In this document: positions 29,147 to 38,353 of the stretch, one piece after another
Layout of the letters: every line of letters begins with the position of its first letter
Position numbering within the stretch: position 1 is the first letter of the stretch
DNA from: Sphingomonas glacialis
Lineage (GTDB): Bacteria > Pseudomonadota > Alphaproteobacteria > Sphingomonadales > Sphingomonadaceae
DNA: 64,000 nucleotides
Assembly (NCBI RefSeq): GCF_014653575.1
Contig: NZ_BNAQ01000005.1
Location: forward strand, 248,001 to 312,000
Direction of reading: 5' to 3'
Notes under the pieces: model-generated
Databases searched by the model: none
Told to the model about the DNA's origin: nothing
Seen by the model: only the letters and a program-made list of their open reading frames with translations
Position numbers and translations under genes: made by a program

Positions 29147-30046
29147 ATGACCGCAGCGTCCCTGTCGCTCAAGGCGGCCTTGTCTCAGGTCGGCGCCGAC
29201 GTCGATCGCCGGCTCGACACCTTCCTCACCATCCCCAATGACCCGCGCGCCGATTTGTATCGCGCGATGCGCCATGCCGCGATCGGCGGGGGCAAGCGGT
29301 TGCGACCGCTGCTCGTTTTCGCGACGGCGCGGCTGTTCGCGGTCGATCGCGATTGCGCCGGGCGCGTCGCCACCGCGATCGAATGCATCCACGTCTATTC
29401 GCTGATCCATGACGATCTCCCCGCGATGGACGATGACGACATGCGGCGCGGCAAGCCGACGGTGCACAAGGCGTTCGACGAAGCGACCGCGATTCTCGCG
29501 GGGGATTGCCTCCATGCGCTGGCGTTCGAGATTCTCGCCGATCCCGCGACGCATCCCGATCCGTTCGTGCGCAGCGAGCTGGTGCTCGATCTCGCGCGCT
29601 CGGCCGGCCCGTCGGGCATGGCGGGCGGGCAGGCGATGGATCTGGAGGCCGAGAAATCGACGTTCGACCTGCCGACCGTCACGCGCCTCCAGGCGATGAA
29701 GACCGGCGCGCTGATCGCCTGCTCGGTCGAGGCGGGCGCGATCCTCGGCAAGGTGCCGCCCGAGGGGCGCGTGGGCCTGCGCGGCTATGCGCGCGACATG
29801 GGGCTCGCCTTCCAGATCGCCGACGACATTCTCGACGTCGAGGGCGATGAGGCCGCAGTCGGCAAGAAGCTCGGCAAGGACGAAGGCGCGGGGAAGGAGA
29901 CCTTCCTCTCGCTGCTCGGTCTCGACCGCGCGCGCGCGCAGGCGCGGATGCTGGTCGACCAGGCGATCCAGCATCTCCAGCATTTCGGCCCCGAAGCCGA
30001 TTTGCTCCGCGATATCGCCCGCTTCACGCTGGAGCGCGATCGTTGA
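29147..30046 (+). CDS. ispA: Polyprenyl (farnesyl) diphosphate synthase
   Basis: The 299-residue enzyme condenses isopentenyl diphosphate with allylic diphosphates to farnesyl diphosphate, the precursor of ubiquinone, undecaprenyl phosphate and carotenoids. The first aspartate-rich motif is in IHDDLPAMDDDD near residue 90, and the second is FQIADDILDVEGD near residue 225. A short-chain product is likely from the family. The start is ATG 29147, 4 nt after xseB. Its stop overlaps the TTG start of coaD by three bases (TTGA), so the three genes are translationally linked. Confidence 0.95.
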   Translation: MTAASLSLKAALSQVGADVDRRLDTFLTIPNDPRADLYRAMRHAAIGGGKRLRPLLVFATARLFAVDRDCAGRVATAIECIHVYSLIHDDLPAMDDDDMRRGKPTVHKAFDEATAILAGDCLHALAFEILADPATHPDPFVRSELVLDLARSAGPSGMAGGQAMDLEAEKSTFDLPTVTRLQAMKTGALIACSVEAGAILGKVPPEGRVGLRGYARDMGLAFQIADDILDVEGDEAAVGKKLGKDEGAGKETFLSLLGLDRARAQARMLVDQAIQHLQHFGPEADLLRDIARFTLERDR

Positions 30047-30552
30047 CCGATCGCATCGGCGTCTATCCGGGGACGTTCGACCCGGTGACGCTGGGGCATA
30101 TGGACATCATTCGGCGCGGCGCGACCTTGGTCGACCGGCTCGTTATCGGCGTCACGACCAATGCGTCCAAGTCGCCGATGTTCACGCTCGACGAGCGGCT
30201 CGCGATGATCGAGCGCGAAACCGCTGAGATCGAGGGCGTCAGCGTCGTAGCATTCGATTCGCTGCTGATGGATTTCGCCGAGGCCCAGGGGGCAAACATC
30301 ATCTTGCGCGGCGTGCGCGGCGTCACCGATTTCGAATATGAGTATCAGTTGACGGGCATGAACCGCGCGCTCAACGACCGCGTCGAGACGGTGTTCCTGA
30401 TGGCCGACGTTGCGCTCCAGCCGATCGCGAGCCGCCTGGTCAAGGAAATCGCTTTCTATGGCGGGCCGGTTACGCGGTTCGTGACGCCGAGCGTGGCGCA
30501 AGACGTCGTCGACCGCGTCGAGCAGATCGGCCGAAAGGGCATGCGGCCCTAA
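30043..30552 (+). CDS. coaD: Phosphopantetheine adenylyltransferase
   Basis: CoaD transfers AMP from ATP to 4'-phosphopantetheine, the penultimate step of coenzyme A synthesis. The 169-residue protein starts RIGVYPGTFDPVTLGHMDII with the nucleotidyltransferase TxGH-type motif (here TLGH), and NIILRGVRGVTDFEYE and ALQPIASRLVKEI follow as expected. The start codon is TTG, overlapping the ispA stop as TTGA. No other start gives the conserved N-terminus, so the rare start codon is well supported. It is the third gene of the operon. Confidence 0.96.
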   Translation: MTDRIGVYPGTFDPVTLGHMDIIRRGATLVDRLVIGVTTNASKSPMFTLDERLAMIERETAEIEGVSVVAFDSLLMDFAEAQGANIILRGVRGVTDFEYEYQLTGMNRALNDRVETVFLMADVALQPIASRLVKEIAFYGGPVTRFVTPSVAQDVVDRVEQIGRKGMRP

Positions 30553-30644
30553 TTCGGTCGCCTTTGCCCGGCAACGTTCAGTTTGGCGCAAAGCGGCACA
30601 TGGTCTAAGCGCAACTCCATTCCGAGATATTTCGCGGGGAAATA

Positions 30645-31409
30645 ATGCGTTTCGTTGCCAGCCTGTTTGTCCTTCTCCTGGCGTTTCTCGCCGGACCCGC
30701 CCTTGCCAACAAGAAGAAGGACGACGCCAAGTCCGCGGTCGTGACGACTGCCGGCCGCCCGCCGATCCCGTCGGCGACCGACCCCGAGAATTTGCTGTAT
30801 CTCGATCTGTCGACCGGCGGCCGCGTCATCATCTGGCTGCGTCCAGATGCCGCGCCGAAAATGGTCGAGCGTGTCAAGACGCTGACGCGCCAGCATTTCT
30901 ATGACGGCCTGCTGTTCCACCGCGTGATCGAAGGCTTCATGGCGCAGACCGGCGACCCCAAGGGCGACGGCACCGGCGGTTCGACGCTCCCGGACGTTCC
31001 CGCCGAGTTCAACTGGTTGCCGCACGTCCGCGGCGCGGTCTCGGCGGCGCGCGAAGGCTCGGCCGAAGGCGCGACCGTCGAGCAGGTGACCAAGGCGGAG
31101 AACAGCGCCAACAGCCAGTTCTTCATCGTCTTCAACCCGAACATGAAGCTCGACAAGAAGTACACGATCTTCGGTCGCGTGATATCGGGCATGGAATATG
31201 TCGACACGATCGCGCGCGGCGAGCCGCCGACGCGCCCGTCGCGCATCCTCCACGCTTATATCGCCGCCGACAGCCCGCCGGCCTATGTGCCTGCGCCGCC
31301 GGCGCCCGAGCCGACGATCGCACCTGCTACGCTTGCTCCGAGCAAGCCGGCGGTGAAGCCGATGCTCAAGGGCAAGCCGGCCGCTGCACCGAAGAAGAAG
31401 GCCGCGTAA
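30645..31409 (+). CDS. Secreted cyclophilin-type peptidyl-prolyl isomerase
   Basis: The 254-residue protein has a signal peptide ([21 protein letters not shown]), a cyclophilin domain of about residues 45-205 and an Ala/Pro/Lys-rich tail. Active-site stretches are visible: [22 protein letters not shown] with the catalytic Arg, and NSQFFIVF and [10 protein letters not shown] for the substrate pocket. An insertion with [20 protein letters not shown] is larger than in the E. coli enzyme. It should help fold periplasmic or outer-membrane proteins. It lies between coaD and queA, a setting I recall from other sphingomonads. Confidence 0.93.
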   Translation: MRFVASLFVLLLAFLAGPALANKKKDDAKSAVVTTAGRPPIPSATDPENLLYLDLSTGGRVIIWLRPDAAPKMVERVKTLTRQHFYDGLLFHRVIEGFMAQTGDPKGDGTGGSTLPDVPAEFNWLPHVRGAVSAAREGSAEGATVEQVTKAENSANSQFFIVFNPNMKLDKKYTIFGRVISGMEYVDTIARGEPPTRPSRILHAYIAADSPPAYVPAPPAPEPTIAPATLAPSKPAVKPMLKGKPAAAPKKKAA

Positions 31410-31432
31410 GCCAGGTCTTCGCGGCGGGGAGC

Positions 31433-32485
31433 ATGCGGTCAATGAACGTCGACCTGTTCGACTTTGTCCTGCCGCCCGAGCGGATCGCGCTGCGCCCGGC
31501 GTCGCCGCGCGATTCGGCGCGGCTGCTCGTGGTCGCGGGCACTGCGCTGCACGACCGCAGCGTCGGCGATCTGCCGGGGGCGTTACGCGCGGGCGATCTG
31601 CTCGTGTTCAACGACACGCGCGTCATCCCGGCGCAGCTCGAGGGGACGCGCGGCGATTCGCGGATCGGCGCGACGCTGCACAAGCGCGAGGGGCCGCGTC
31701 GCTGGCGCGCGTTCATCCGCAACGCGCGGCGGCTGCGCGATGGCGACGCGATCGATTTTGGCAGCGGCGTCATCGCGACCGCGCACGACCGCGGCGAAGA
31801 CGGCAGTTTCGCGCTCGAATTCCAAGGCGACGAGCCGGTCGAATTGCTGCTCGAGCGCGCCGGGCGGATGCCGCTCCCGCCCTATATCGCCGCGCGCCGC
31901 GCCGCCGATGCGCAGGACGCCGACGATTACCAGACGATGTTCGCCGCCGAAAAGGGCGCGGTCGCAGCGCCCACCGCGGCGTTGCACTTCACCCCCGACC
32001 TGATGGCGCGGTTTGCCGCCGCCGGGATCGAGCATGCCACGCTGACGCTGCATGTCGGCGCAGGCACCTTCCTGCCGGTCAAGGCGACCGACACCGCCGA
32101 CCACAAGATGCACGCCGAATGGGGCCGGATCGACGCGGCGACCGCCGACCGCCTCAACGCGGTCCGCGCGGCCGGGGGCAGGGTGATCGCGGTCGGCACG
32201 ACGAGCCTGCGGCTGATCGAAAGCGCGACGGGCGAGGACGGGGTGATCCGGCCGTTCGAGGGCGATACCGCGATCTTCATCACGCCGGGCTATCGTTTCC
32301 GCGGGATCGACGGGCTGGTGACCAACTTCCATCTGCCACGCTCGACCCTGTTCATGCTGGTCAGCGCGCTGATGGGGACCGATACGATGCAGGCCGCCTA
32401 TGCGCATGCCATTGCAGACGGATACCGTTTCTACAGCTACGGTGACGCCAGTTTGCTGCTGCCGGACAGGGGGGTGCGTGCATGA
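31433..32485 (+). CDS. queA: S-adenosylmethionine:tRNA ribosyltransferase-isomerase
   Basis: QueA transfers and rearranges the ribosyl group of S-adenosylmethionine onto preQ1-modified tRNA, forming epoxyqueuosine. The 350-residue protein has [27 protein letters not shown] at its start and [18 protein letters not shown] and [17 protein letters not shown] later, all typical. The start may be ATG 31433 or ATG 31442 (three codons shorter). A GGGGAG sequence lies close before the first and at better spacing for the second. Its stop overlaps the start of the EF-hand gene (ATGA). Tgt, which acts earlier, is encoded elsewhere in the window. Confidence 0.95.
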   Translation: MRSMNVDLFDFVLPPERIALRPASPRDSARLLVVAGTALHDRSVGDLPGALRAGDLLVFNDTRVIPAQLEGTRGDSRIGATLHKREGPRRWRAFIRNARRLRDGDAIDFGSGVIATAHDRGEDGSFALEFQGDEPVELLLERAGRMPLPPYIAARRAADAQDADDYQTMFAAEKGAVAAPTAALHFTPDLMARFAAAGIEHATLTLHVGAGTFLPVKATDTADHKMHAEWGRIDAATADRLNAVRAAGGRVIAVGTTSLRLIESATGEDGVIRPFEGDTAIFITPGYRFRGIDGLVTNFHLPRSTLFMLVSALMGTDTMQAAYAHAIADGYRFYSYGDASLLLPDRGVRA

Positions 32486-32952
32486 GTCTGATTCTTCTGC
32501 TCGCGCTCGCTGCGCAGGTGCCGCCGCCGGCAGCGCCGGTTCCGCCGCGCCAGCCGGGCGCGACGATCGTCGCCGAACCCGCCGCGCTGTTCATCGCCGC
32601 CTGCGACGCCAATGGTGATGCGCGCACGACGCGCGCCGAGTTGACCGCCTCCGTCGCGCGCAGTTTCGTCGATGCCGGGCCGAACCCCGCCGGATCGGCT
32701 GGCTATATCGGCTATAGCGACTGGGCGCAGAAATGGCTCGGCGACCGCAACGCGCTGCCAAGCCCCTATCAAGTCGATGCCGACACCGACAACCGCATCA
32801 CGCTCGCCGAACTCCAGGCGCAATTCGGCGTGCTGTTCGACCGGTTCGATCTCGACAAGGATGGCGTCGTCACTCGCGCTGAACTGGTGACGATTCGCAG
32901 CGCCGCCGTCCCGCAGGACGGCGATGGCGGCAAACGTCGCGGCCGGCGCTGA
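32482..32952 (+). CDS. EF-hand calcium-binding protein, probably exported
   Basis: The 156-residue protein has a short hydrophobic leader ([16 protein letters not shown]), a Pro-rich stretch, then three EF-hand loops. These are [12 protein letters not shown] near residue 38, [12 protein letters not shown] near 97 and [12 protein letters not shown] near 119, each with acidic residues at positions 1, 3, 5 and 12 (an Asn at position 3 of the first). It should bind calcium outside the cytoplasm. No enzymatic domain is seen. Its ATG overlaps the queA stop by four bases (ATGA). The link to queA is probably only translational economy. Confidence 0.85.
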   Translation: MSLILLLALAAQVPPPAAPVPPRQPGATIVAEPAALFIAACDANGDARTTRAELTASVARSFVDAGPNPAGSAGYIGYSDWAQKWLGDRNALPSPYQVDADTDNRITLAELQAQFGVLFDRFDLDKDGVVTRAELVTIRSAAVPQDGDGGKRRGRR

Positions 32953-32961
32953 GATCGCCCG

Positions 32962-33618
32962 ATGTCGCCGCGCTATCGTCTCGTGATCTTCGATTTCGAC
33001 GGGACGCTGGCCGATAGCGCAGACTGGTTCCTGTCGATCGCCGACCATCTCGCCGATCGCTTCAAGTTTCGTAAGGTCGCCGCGGACGAGGTCGAATCAT
33101 TGCGCGGCAAGACGTCGAGCGAAGTGATCCGCCATCTCGGCATCCCGCGCTGGAAGCTGCCTGCGATCGGCCGATATACACACGACCTGCTTGCCCAACA
33201 GACCGATCGTATCGCGCTGTTCGACGGGATCCCGGCGTTGCTCGAGCAATTGGCGGCGAGCGGCGTGCGGATTGCCCTCGTCACGTCGAATGCCGAGGAC
33301 AATGCCCGCGCCATTCTGGGCCCTGCCAATGCCGCGTTGATCGAGCGGTTCGAATGTGGCGCGTCGCTCTTCGGCAAAGCGCGGCGCTATCGTCGCGTAT
33401 TGCGCAAATGCGACGTCGCGCAGAGCGAGGCGATTTCGATCGGCGACGAGACGCGCGATGTCGTTGCGGCGAAGAAGGTCGGGATCTGCTCGGGCGCCGT
33501 GCTGTGGGGCTATGCCAATCGCGACGTACTGACGCGGCTTGAGCCCGATATGCTGTTCGAAACACCCGACCACGTGCTGCGCCATGTGCTCGGCGAGGGC
33601 GCCGCGCTCGCCGCATAG
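32962..33618 (+). CDS. HAD superfamily hydrolase (phosphoglycolate phosphatase-like)
   Basis: The 218-residue protein shows HAD motif I as IFDFDGTLADS (nucleophile and acid/base Asp at the start), motif II as ALVTSNAED, the motif III Lys region FGKARRYRRVL, and motif IV as ISIGDETRDVVAAKKVG. The alpha-helical cap between motifs I and II is of the small C1 type seen in phosphoglycolate phosphatases. The substrate is unknown. It starts 9 nt after the EF-hand gene, so it is probably in the same operon. Confidence 0.9.
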   Translation: MSPRYRLVIFDFDGTLADSADWFLSIADHLADRFKFRKVAADEVESLRGKTSSEVIRHLGIPRWKLPAIGRYTHDLLAQQTDRIALFDGIPALLEQLAASGVRIALVTSNAEDNARAILGPANAALIERFECGASLFGKARRYRRVLRKCDVAQSEAISIGDETRDVVAAKKVGICSGAVLWGYANRDVLTRLEPDMLFETPDHVLRHVLGEGAALAA

Positions 33619-33662
33619 CGGAAACGCGTGACTTCGGCGGCGCCATCGCGCTACCCCGTGCC

Positions 33663-34730
33663 ATGTCCACCGCACCCATCGCCCCCGCGTTCGCCCCGAC
33701 CAGCCACAAGGGGCTGACCTATCCGTTCGGCGGCGCCGAGCCTGACGCGCACGACGTGATGCCAGTGGCACCCGGCATTGGCTGGGTCCGACTGCACGTT
33801 CCCGGGCCGCTCAAGCACGTCAATTGCTGGCTGCTCGACGACGATGGCGGCGTTGCGCTGGTCGATACGGGGATGAACACGACCGAGGCGCGCGATGCCT
33901 GGAAGGCGCTGTCAAAAGGGCCTCTCGCCGGCGTGCGCGTGACGCAAATGATCGGCACGCATTTCCACCCCGACCATATCGGGCTCGCCGGCTGGATGTG
34001 CGACAAGCATGGCTGCCCGCTCGTGATGACGCGCGGCGAGTGGCTCACCGCGCGGATGCTGGTGGCCGACGCGCGCGACGCGGTGCCCGACGAGATGCTC
34101 GCCTTCTGGCGCGGCGCTGGATGGGACGATGCGCAAATCGCGCATGCGTGCGAACGCGGCTGGGCTGGGTTCCGCCGGATCGTCACGCCGTTGCCGCTCG
34201 GCTACACGCGGATCCAGCATGGCGACACGCTGCGGATCGGGCAAACCGAGTGGCAGATCGTCGTCGGATCGGGACACAGCCCCGAACACGCCTGCCTCTA
34301 CGATCCTGCAGCCAAGGTGCTGATCGCGGGCGACCAAGTGTTGCCGCGGATCAGCCCGAACATCTCGCTCGGCGTGACCGAGCCCGCTGCCGATCCGCTC
34401 GGCGAATGGTTCGAATCGATCGCGCGGCTCAAGCAGTTGCCCGACGATCTGCTCGTCCTGCCCGGGCATGGCGACCCGTTCACCGGGCTGCACGCGCGGC
34501 TCGACGCGATGGACCGCGAACATCGCGAACGGCTCGACGAGCTCGAGGTGTTCCTCGCCGAGCCCAAACGCGCGATCGACTGTTTCGGGCGGCTGTTCCG
34601 CCGTGCGATCGGGCCCGACATGCTCGGCATGGCGACGGGCGAGGCGCTCGCGCATGTGCGGCGCTTGGAGGTCGAGGGGCGGGCGGTGCGGACGCTCGAG
34701 GACGGCGTGTGGTGGTGGCGTACCGTCTAG
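33663..34730 (+). CDS. Metallo-beta-lactamase-fold hydrolase
   Basis: The 355-residue protein contains the binuclear zinc motif THFHPDHIGLAG near residue 100, then VGSGHSPEHACLY with a His ligand near 201 and LIAGDQVLP with the bridging Asp near 222, ending with LPGHGDPF. The fold hydrolyses thioesters, lactones or other esters, and a C-terminal helical extension of about 80 residues resembles the BLACT family found in other bacteria. The substrate is unknown. No signal peptide is visible. It follows the HAD gene by 44 nt on the same strand. Confidence 0.9.
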   Translation: MSTAPIAPAFAPTSHKGLTYPFGGAEPDAHDVMPVAPGIGWVRLHVPGPLKHVNCWLLDDDGGVALVDTGMNTTEARDAWKALSKGPLAGVRVTQMIGTHFHPDHIGLAGWMCDKHGCPLVMTRGEWLTARMLVADARDAVPDEMLAFWRGAGWDDAQIAHACERGWAGFRRIVTPLPLGYTRIQHGDTLRIGQTEWQIVVGSGHSPEHACLYDPAAKVLIAGDQVLPRISPNISLGVTEPAADPLGEWFESIARLKQLPDDLLVLPGHGDPFTGLHARLDAMDREHRERLDELEVFLAEPKRAIDCFGRLFRRAIGPDMLGMATGEALAHVRRLEVEGRAVRTLEDGVWWWRTV

Positions 34731-34829
34731 CGTCCCCGGGATCGTCGAGGATCGGCAGGATATCCGTCGCGAAAAATTTCCCTATGGTGCGGCAAACGCC
34801 TCAATGGCGATTCGCGAGGAGAGAGACCG

Positions 34830-35702
34830 ATGTGTGACGATTTCACCGTGGCCGAGAATGACGCGCATCTCGCCGATCCGTCGCTCACCCGCCGCGGCTT
34901 CGCCACGATCGCCGGTGCGGCCGGGCTCGCGATGCTGCTTCCGGCGCCGGCCAACGCCGCCAAGATCCTCGGCCGCGACGTCGTGATCGACACGCCCGAC
35001 GGCAAGGCCGACGCCTATTTCGTCGCACCCGCGACCGGCAAGGCGCCCGGCGTGCTCGTTTGGCCCGACATCATGGGATTGCGCCCGGCGTTCCGGCAGA
35101 TGGCCGATCGGCTCGCGCAATCGGGCTATGCAGTTCTGGTCGTCAACCAATTCTACCGCTCGGTGAAATCGCCGATCATCGCGCCGGGCGAGGATTTCGG
35201 GCAGCCCGAAGTGCGCGCGAAAATCATGCCCTATGTCCAGGCGCTCAGCACCGACGGCACGACGCGCGACGCGCTCGCCTTCACCGCCTGGCTCGACGCG
35301 CAGAAGCAGGTCGACCGCGCCAAGGGTCTCGCGACCACTGGCTATTGCATGGGCGGCCCGATGGTGATGCGCACCGCGGCCGCCAACCCGACACGAGTCC
35401 GCGCGGGCGCGAGCTTCCACGGCGGCGGGCTCGCCACCGACAAGCCCGACAGCCCGCATCTGCTGATCCCCAAGATGAAGGCGAGCTACCTCGTCGCGAT
35501 CGCTGCGAATGACGACGCACGTGATCCCGCTGCCAAGGACACGCTGCGCACCGCGTTTGCCGCAGCCAAGCTGCCCGCCGAGATCGAGGTCTATACCGGC
35601 ACGATGCACGGTTGGACCCCGCCCGACAGCAAGGTCTACAATGCAGCGCAGGCCGACAAGGCGTGGGCGCGGATGCTGGCGCTGTTCGCCAAGTCCCTCT
35701 GA
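34830..35702 (+). CDS. Tat-exported dienelactone hydrolase family protein
   Basis: The 290-residue protein carries a twin-arginine signal (LTRRGFATIAGAAGLAMLLP) after a hydrophilic leader, so it should be exported folded. The alpha/beta-hydrolase domain has GYCMGGPM, with Cys as the nucleophile typical of dienelactone hydrolases, and TMHGWTPP with the catalytic His near the C-terminus. The family opens dienelactones and related esters. The actual substrate cannot be read, and many proteins annotated this way are not aromatic-degradation enzymes. GAGGAGAGA precedes the ATG closely. Confidence 0.9.
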   Translation: MCDDFTVAENDAHLADPSLTRRGFATIAGAAGLAMLLPAPANAAKILGRDVVIDTPDGKADAYFVAPATGKAPGVLVWPDIMGLRPAFRQMADRLAQSGYAVLVVNQFYRSVKSPIIAPGEDFGQPEVRAKIMPYVQALSTDGTTRDALAFTAWLDAQKQVDRAKGLATTGYCMGGPMVMRTAAANPTRVRAGASFHGGGLATDKPDSPHLLIPKMKASYLVAIAANDDARDPAAKDTLRTAFAAAKLPAEIEVYTGTMHGWTPPDSKVYNAAQADKAWARMLALFAKSL

Positions 35703-35726
35703 GGATTGACGCTTCGGCTCAGTAAT

Positions 35727-35741
35727 GTTCTTCTATTGTTC
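35727..35741 (+). promoter_or_regulatory. LexA-like box GTTC-N7-GTTC
   Basis: GTTCTTCTATTGTTC is an exact match to the direct-repeat LexA site of Alphaproteobacteria (GTTC-N7-GTTC) with an AT-rich spacer. It lies 25 nt before the glutathione transferase start codon and covers TATTGT, a possible -10 element. No gene other than the transferase is downstream. A chance match is possible, since the motif fixes only eight bases. Confidence 0.5.
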
Positions 35742-35766
35742 TTGCTGACCGATTCGGAGACCGATC

Positions 35767-36390
35767 ATGGCGCTGACCTTCTATACCAACCCGATGTCGC
35801 GCGGGCGGATCGCGCGCTGGATGCTCGAGGAGGTCGGCGCGCCGTATGAAACGGTCGTGCTCGATTATGCGACGACGATGAAGGGCGAGGCGTATCGGTC
35901 GATCAATCCGATGGGGAAGGTGCCCGCGATCGTCCACGACGGACATGTGTTGACCGAGGGGGCGGCGATCTGCGCCTATCTCGCCGACGCCTTTCCCGAA
36001 GCCGGGCTCGCACCGCCGCTCAGCGAGCGCGCCGATTATTATCGCTGGCTGTTTTTTGCGGCGGGGCCGGTCGAGCATGCCGTGACCAACAAATCGCTCG
36101 GCGTGACGCCGACCGATGATCAGCAACGGATGGCGGGCTATGGTCATTTCGATCTGACGGTCGATGTGCTGGAGAAAGCGGCGTCGGCCAATCCGTACAT
36201 TGCTGGGGAAAGCTTCAGCGCGGCCGATGTCTATGCCGGGTCGCAAGTCGCGTGGGGCGTGATGTTCGGTTCACTGCCGAAGCGCGCGGCGTTCGAGGAC
36301 TATCTCGGCCGGATCCTCAGCCGCCCGGCGTACAAGCGCGCTGGCGAGATCGACGATGCGCTGATCGCGCAGGCGGGGGCGGCAGGGTAA
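35767..36390 (+). CDS. Glutathione S-transferase family protein
   Basis: The 207-residue protein begins MALTFYTNPMSRGRIARWMLEEVG, the thioredoxin-like domain of bacterial glutathione transferases. GKVPAIVHDGHVLTEGAAICAYLAD contains the glutathione gamma-glutamyl-binding motif, and the C-terminal half is the all-helical domain. These enzymes conjugate or reduce electrophiles and peroxides with glutathione. The substrate is unknown. CGGAGA lies 7 nt before the ATG. The preceding gap contains a LexA-like box, which raises the possibility of DNA-damage control. Confidence 0.92.
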   Translation: MALTFYTNPMSRGRIARWMLEEVGAPYETVVLDYATTMKGEAYRSINPMGKVPAIVHDGHVLTEGAAICAYLADAFPEAGLAPPLSERADYYRWLFFAAGPVEHAVTNKSLGVTPTDDQQRMAGYGHFDLTVDVLEKAASANPYIAGESFSAADVYAGSQVAWGVMFGSLPKRAAFEDYLGRILSRPAYKRAGEIDDALIAQAGAAG

Positions 36391-36393
36391 CTT

Positions 36394-36534
36394 CAATCCT
36401 CCCTCGCGAGGCGGAGGAGGGGGACCACCAGCCTTCAGGTTGGTGGTGGACGCGGCGTAGCCACAAGCGACACGCTCGCGGAGAGCTCCGCCTTTCGCCG
36501 AGTGCTCCCCCCGCCGGTTCGCGGGGGAGGAACC
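36394..36534. repeat. Composite palindromic intergenic sequence
   Basis: Several small inverted pairs are seen: CTCCCTCGCGAGG, CACCAGCCTTCAGGTTGGTG and CCCGCCGGTTCGCGGGGG. The stretch fills most of the 244-nt gap between the convergent glutathione transferase and helicase genes. It may serve as a bidirectional terminator. No coding sequence was recognised here. Confidence 0.6.
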
Positions 36535-36634
36535 TGGCGGCAGTGTAGACTGATTTCCACGCCGTCGCGTGGAGCAGCCTTATATAGCCCGCCAGGAGCG
36601 ACGACTGCCGCCGCGTACCCAGCGATCCGCAGGC

Positions 36635-38254
36635 TCACTCGGTCAGTGTCAGCTTGGCGAGCAGGAATGCCGGCATCGGGCCGTTCCAACCGCCGTCGTC
36701 GACGGCATCGATCGGCGCGATCTGGTTGGGAACCTCGGCGCGCGGCGCGTCGCTCTCGCGGGTCGGGCGCGTATCGCGCTGCTGTCGCGTGTCGCGGGCC
36801 GAACGGTCGTCGCGCGGGGCGCGCTCCTCACGCGCAGGGCGTTCGTCACGAGCCGGACGCTCGTCACGAGCCGGGCGTTCCGCGCGAGCAGGTCGTTCTT
36901 CACGAGCCGGACGCTCCTCGCGTGCGGGCCGTTCCTCGCGAGCAGGCCGCTCCTCCCGCGCAGGACGTTCCGCCCGCGGTGCGCGCTCTTCGCGCGGAGC
37001 GCGGGCAGGGCGCTCGGACCCGACCGCCGTCTCGACCTCGGCGGGTGCGGCCTCGGGCCTCGCAGCCGCCTTGGGGCGACGCCGCGCCTTGGTCGCCGCG
37101 CGCGGCGCTTCGGCGTCGTCGGACGCGACGACCGGTGCTTCGCCCGCTTCATAGCGCTCGATCTTCAAGCCGGTCAGCTTCTCGATATTCTGGATGTTCT
37201 CGACGTCATCGGGCGTCGCGAAGGTAAACGCGATCCCCGTCGCACCGGCGCGGCCGGTGCGGCCGATGCGGTGGACATAGTCGTCGGGATGCCATGGCGC
37301 ATCGAAGTTGAAGACGTGGCTCACGCCCTTCACGTCGATCCCGCGTGCCGCCACGTCGGACGCGACGAGGATGCTGACCTCGCCCTTCTTGAAGCGGTCG
37401 AGCTCGGCGATGCGCTGCGATTGCTCCATGTCGCCATGGATCTCGCTCGACGCGAAGCCGGCGCGCTGGAGCGCCTTGTTGAGCTCGCGCACCGTCGTCT
37501 TGCGGTTCGAGAAGATGATGCCGGTCTTGACGTCTTCCTGGCGCAGCAGCTCGATCAATTTGTCGCGCTTCTTGGCGGCGGTGACGTGCACCAGCCACTG
37601 CTTGATGTTGACGTTGGCGGTCGCGGGGCGCGCGACTTCGATCGTCTTGGGATTCTCGAGAAACTTGTCGGCGAGCTTCTTGATCGGCGGCGGCATCGTC
37701 GCCGAGAAGAGCAAGGTCTGCCGCGTCTTTGGCAGCTTGGTGCAGATTTCCTCGATGTCGGGGATGAACCCCATGTCGAGCATCCGGTCGGCCTCGTCGA
37801 TCACCAGCATCGAACAGCCGGTCAGCAGAATCTTGCCGCGCCCGAACAGATCCATCAGCCGGCCCGGCGTCGCGATCAGGACGTCGACGCCCTTTTCGAG
37901 CGCGGCGGTCTGGTCGCCCATCGACACGCCGCCGATCAGCAGCGCCATCGAGAGCTTGTGATACTTGCCGTATTTCTCGAAATTCTCGGCGACTTGCGCG
38001 GCGAGTTCGCGCGTCGGCTCGAGGATCAGCGTGCGCGGCATCCGGGCGCGGCTGCGGCCCTCGCCGAGAATGTCGATCATCGGCAGGACGAAGGCGGCGG
38101 TCTTGCCGGTGCCCGTCTGCGCGACGGCAACGAGGTCCTTGCCCATCAGGATCGAGGGGATCGCGCTGGCCTGGATCGGAGTCGGCTCGGTATAGCCCGA
38201 CTCGTTGACGGCGCGCTGGAGTTCGTCGGAAAGGCCGAGATCGGCAAAAGTCAT
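36635..38254 (-). CDS. DEAD-box ATP-dependent RNA helicase, RhlE-like
   Basis: The 539-residue protein has the full set of helicase motifs: Q motif with TPIQASAIP near residue 25, AQTGTGKT, PTRELAAQ, VIDEADRMLD, FSATMPP, and HRIGRTGRAG near residue 350. The core ends near 390. The C-terminal extension is basic and disordered, with about a dozen RPARE-type hexapeptides, as in RhlE or CsdA paralogues that bind structured RNA. It should act in ribosome assembly or RNA decay. The last 45 residues are not repetitive and end in a short hydrophobic stretch. Confidence 0.94.
   Translation of the reverse strand: MTFADLGLSDELQRAVNESGYTEPTPIQASAIPSILMGKDLVAVAQTGTGKTAAFVLPMIDILGEGRSRARMPRTLILEPTRELAAQVAENFEKYGKYHKLSMALLIGGVSMGDQTAALEKGVDVLIATPGRLMDLFGRGKILLTGCSMLVIDEADRMLDMGFIPDIEEICTKLPKTRQTLLFSATMPPPIKKLADKFLENPKTIEVARPATANVNIKQWLVHVTAAKKRDKLIELLRQEDVKTGIIFSNRKTTVRELNKALQRAGFASSEIHGDMEQSQRIAELDRFKKGEVSILVASDVAARGIDVKGVSHVFNFDAPWHPDDYVHRIGRTGRAGATGIAFTFATPDDVENIQNIEKLTGLKIERYEAGEAPVVASDDAEAPRAATKARRRPKAAARPEAAPAEVETAVGSERPARAPREERAPRAERPAREERPAREERPAREERPAREERPARAERPARDERPARDERPAREERAPRDDRSARDTRQQRDTRPTRESDAPRAEVPNQIAPIDAVDDGGWNGPMPAFLLAKLTLTE
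36803..37015. repeat. 18-nt coding repeats in helicase tail
   Basis: About eleven imperfect 18-nt units encode ERPARE/ERPARD/ERPARA hexapeptides inside the helicase gene. Such tandem units can expand or contract by slippage, so repeat number may vary between strains. Confidence 0.8.
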
Positions 38255-38353
38255 GCGGTGTCCGGAAAAAGCGCCGGGGCGAAAGCGCCCACGAACAGGG
38301 CAAAGCGCTTGCGGATTAAGCCGCGAATGTCAAGAAAAAGGGCATCGCCAGCC

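Noticed and set aside
28813..29172. An upstream extension of the aldehyde dehydrogenase frame
   Set aside because: It is antisense to xseB, and a ribosome binding site and conserved start exist at 28812.
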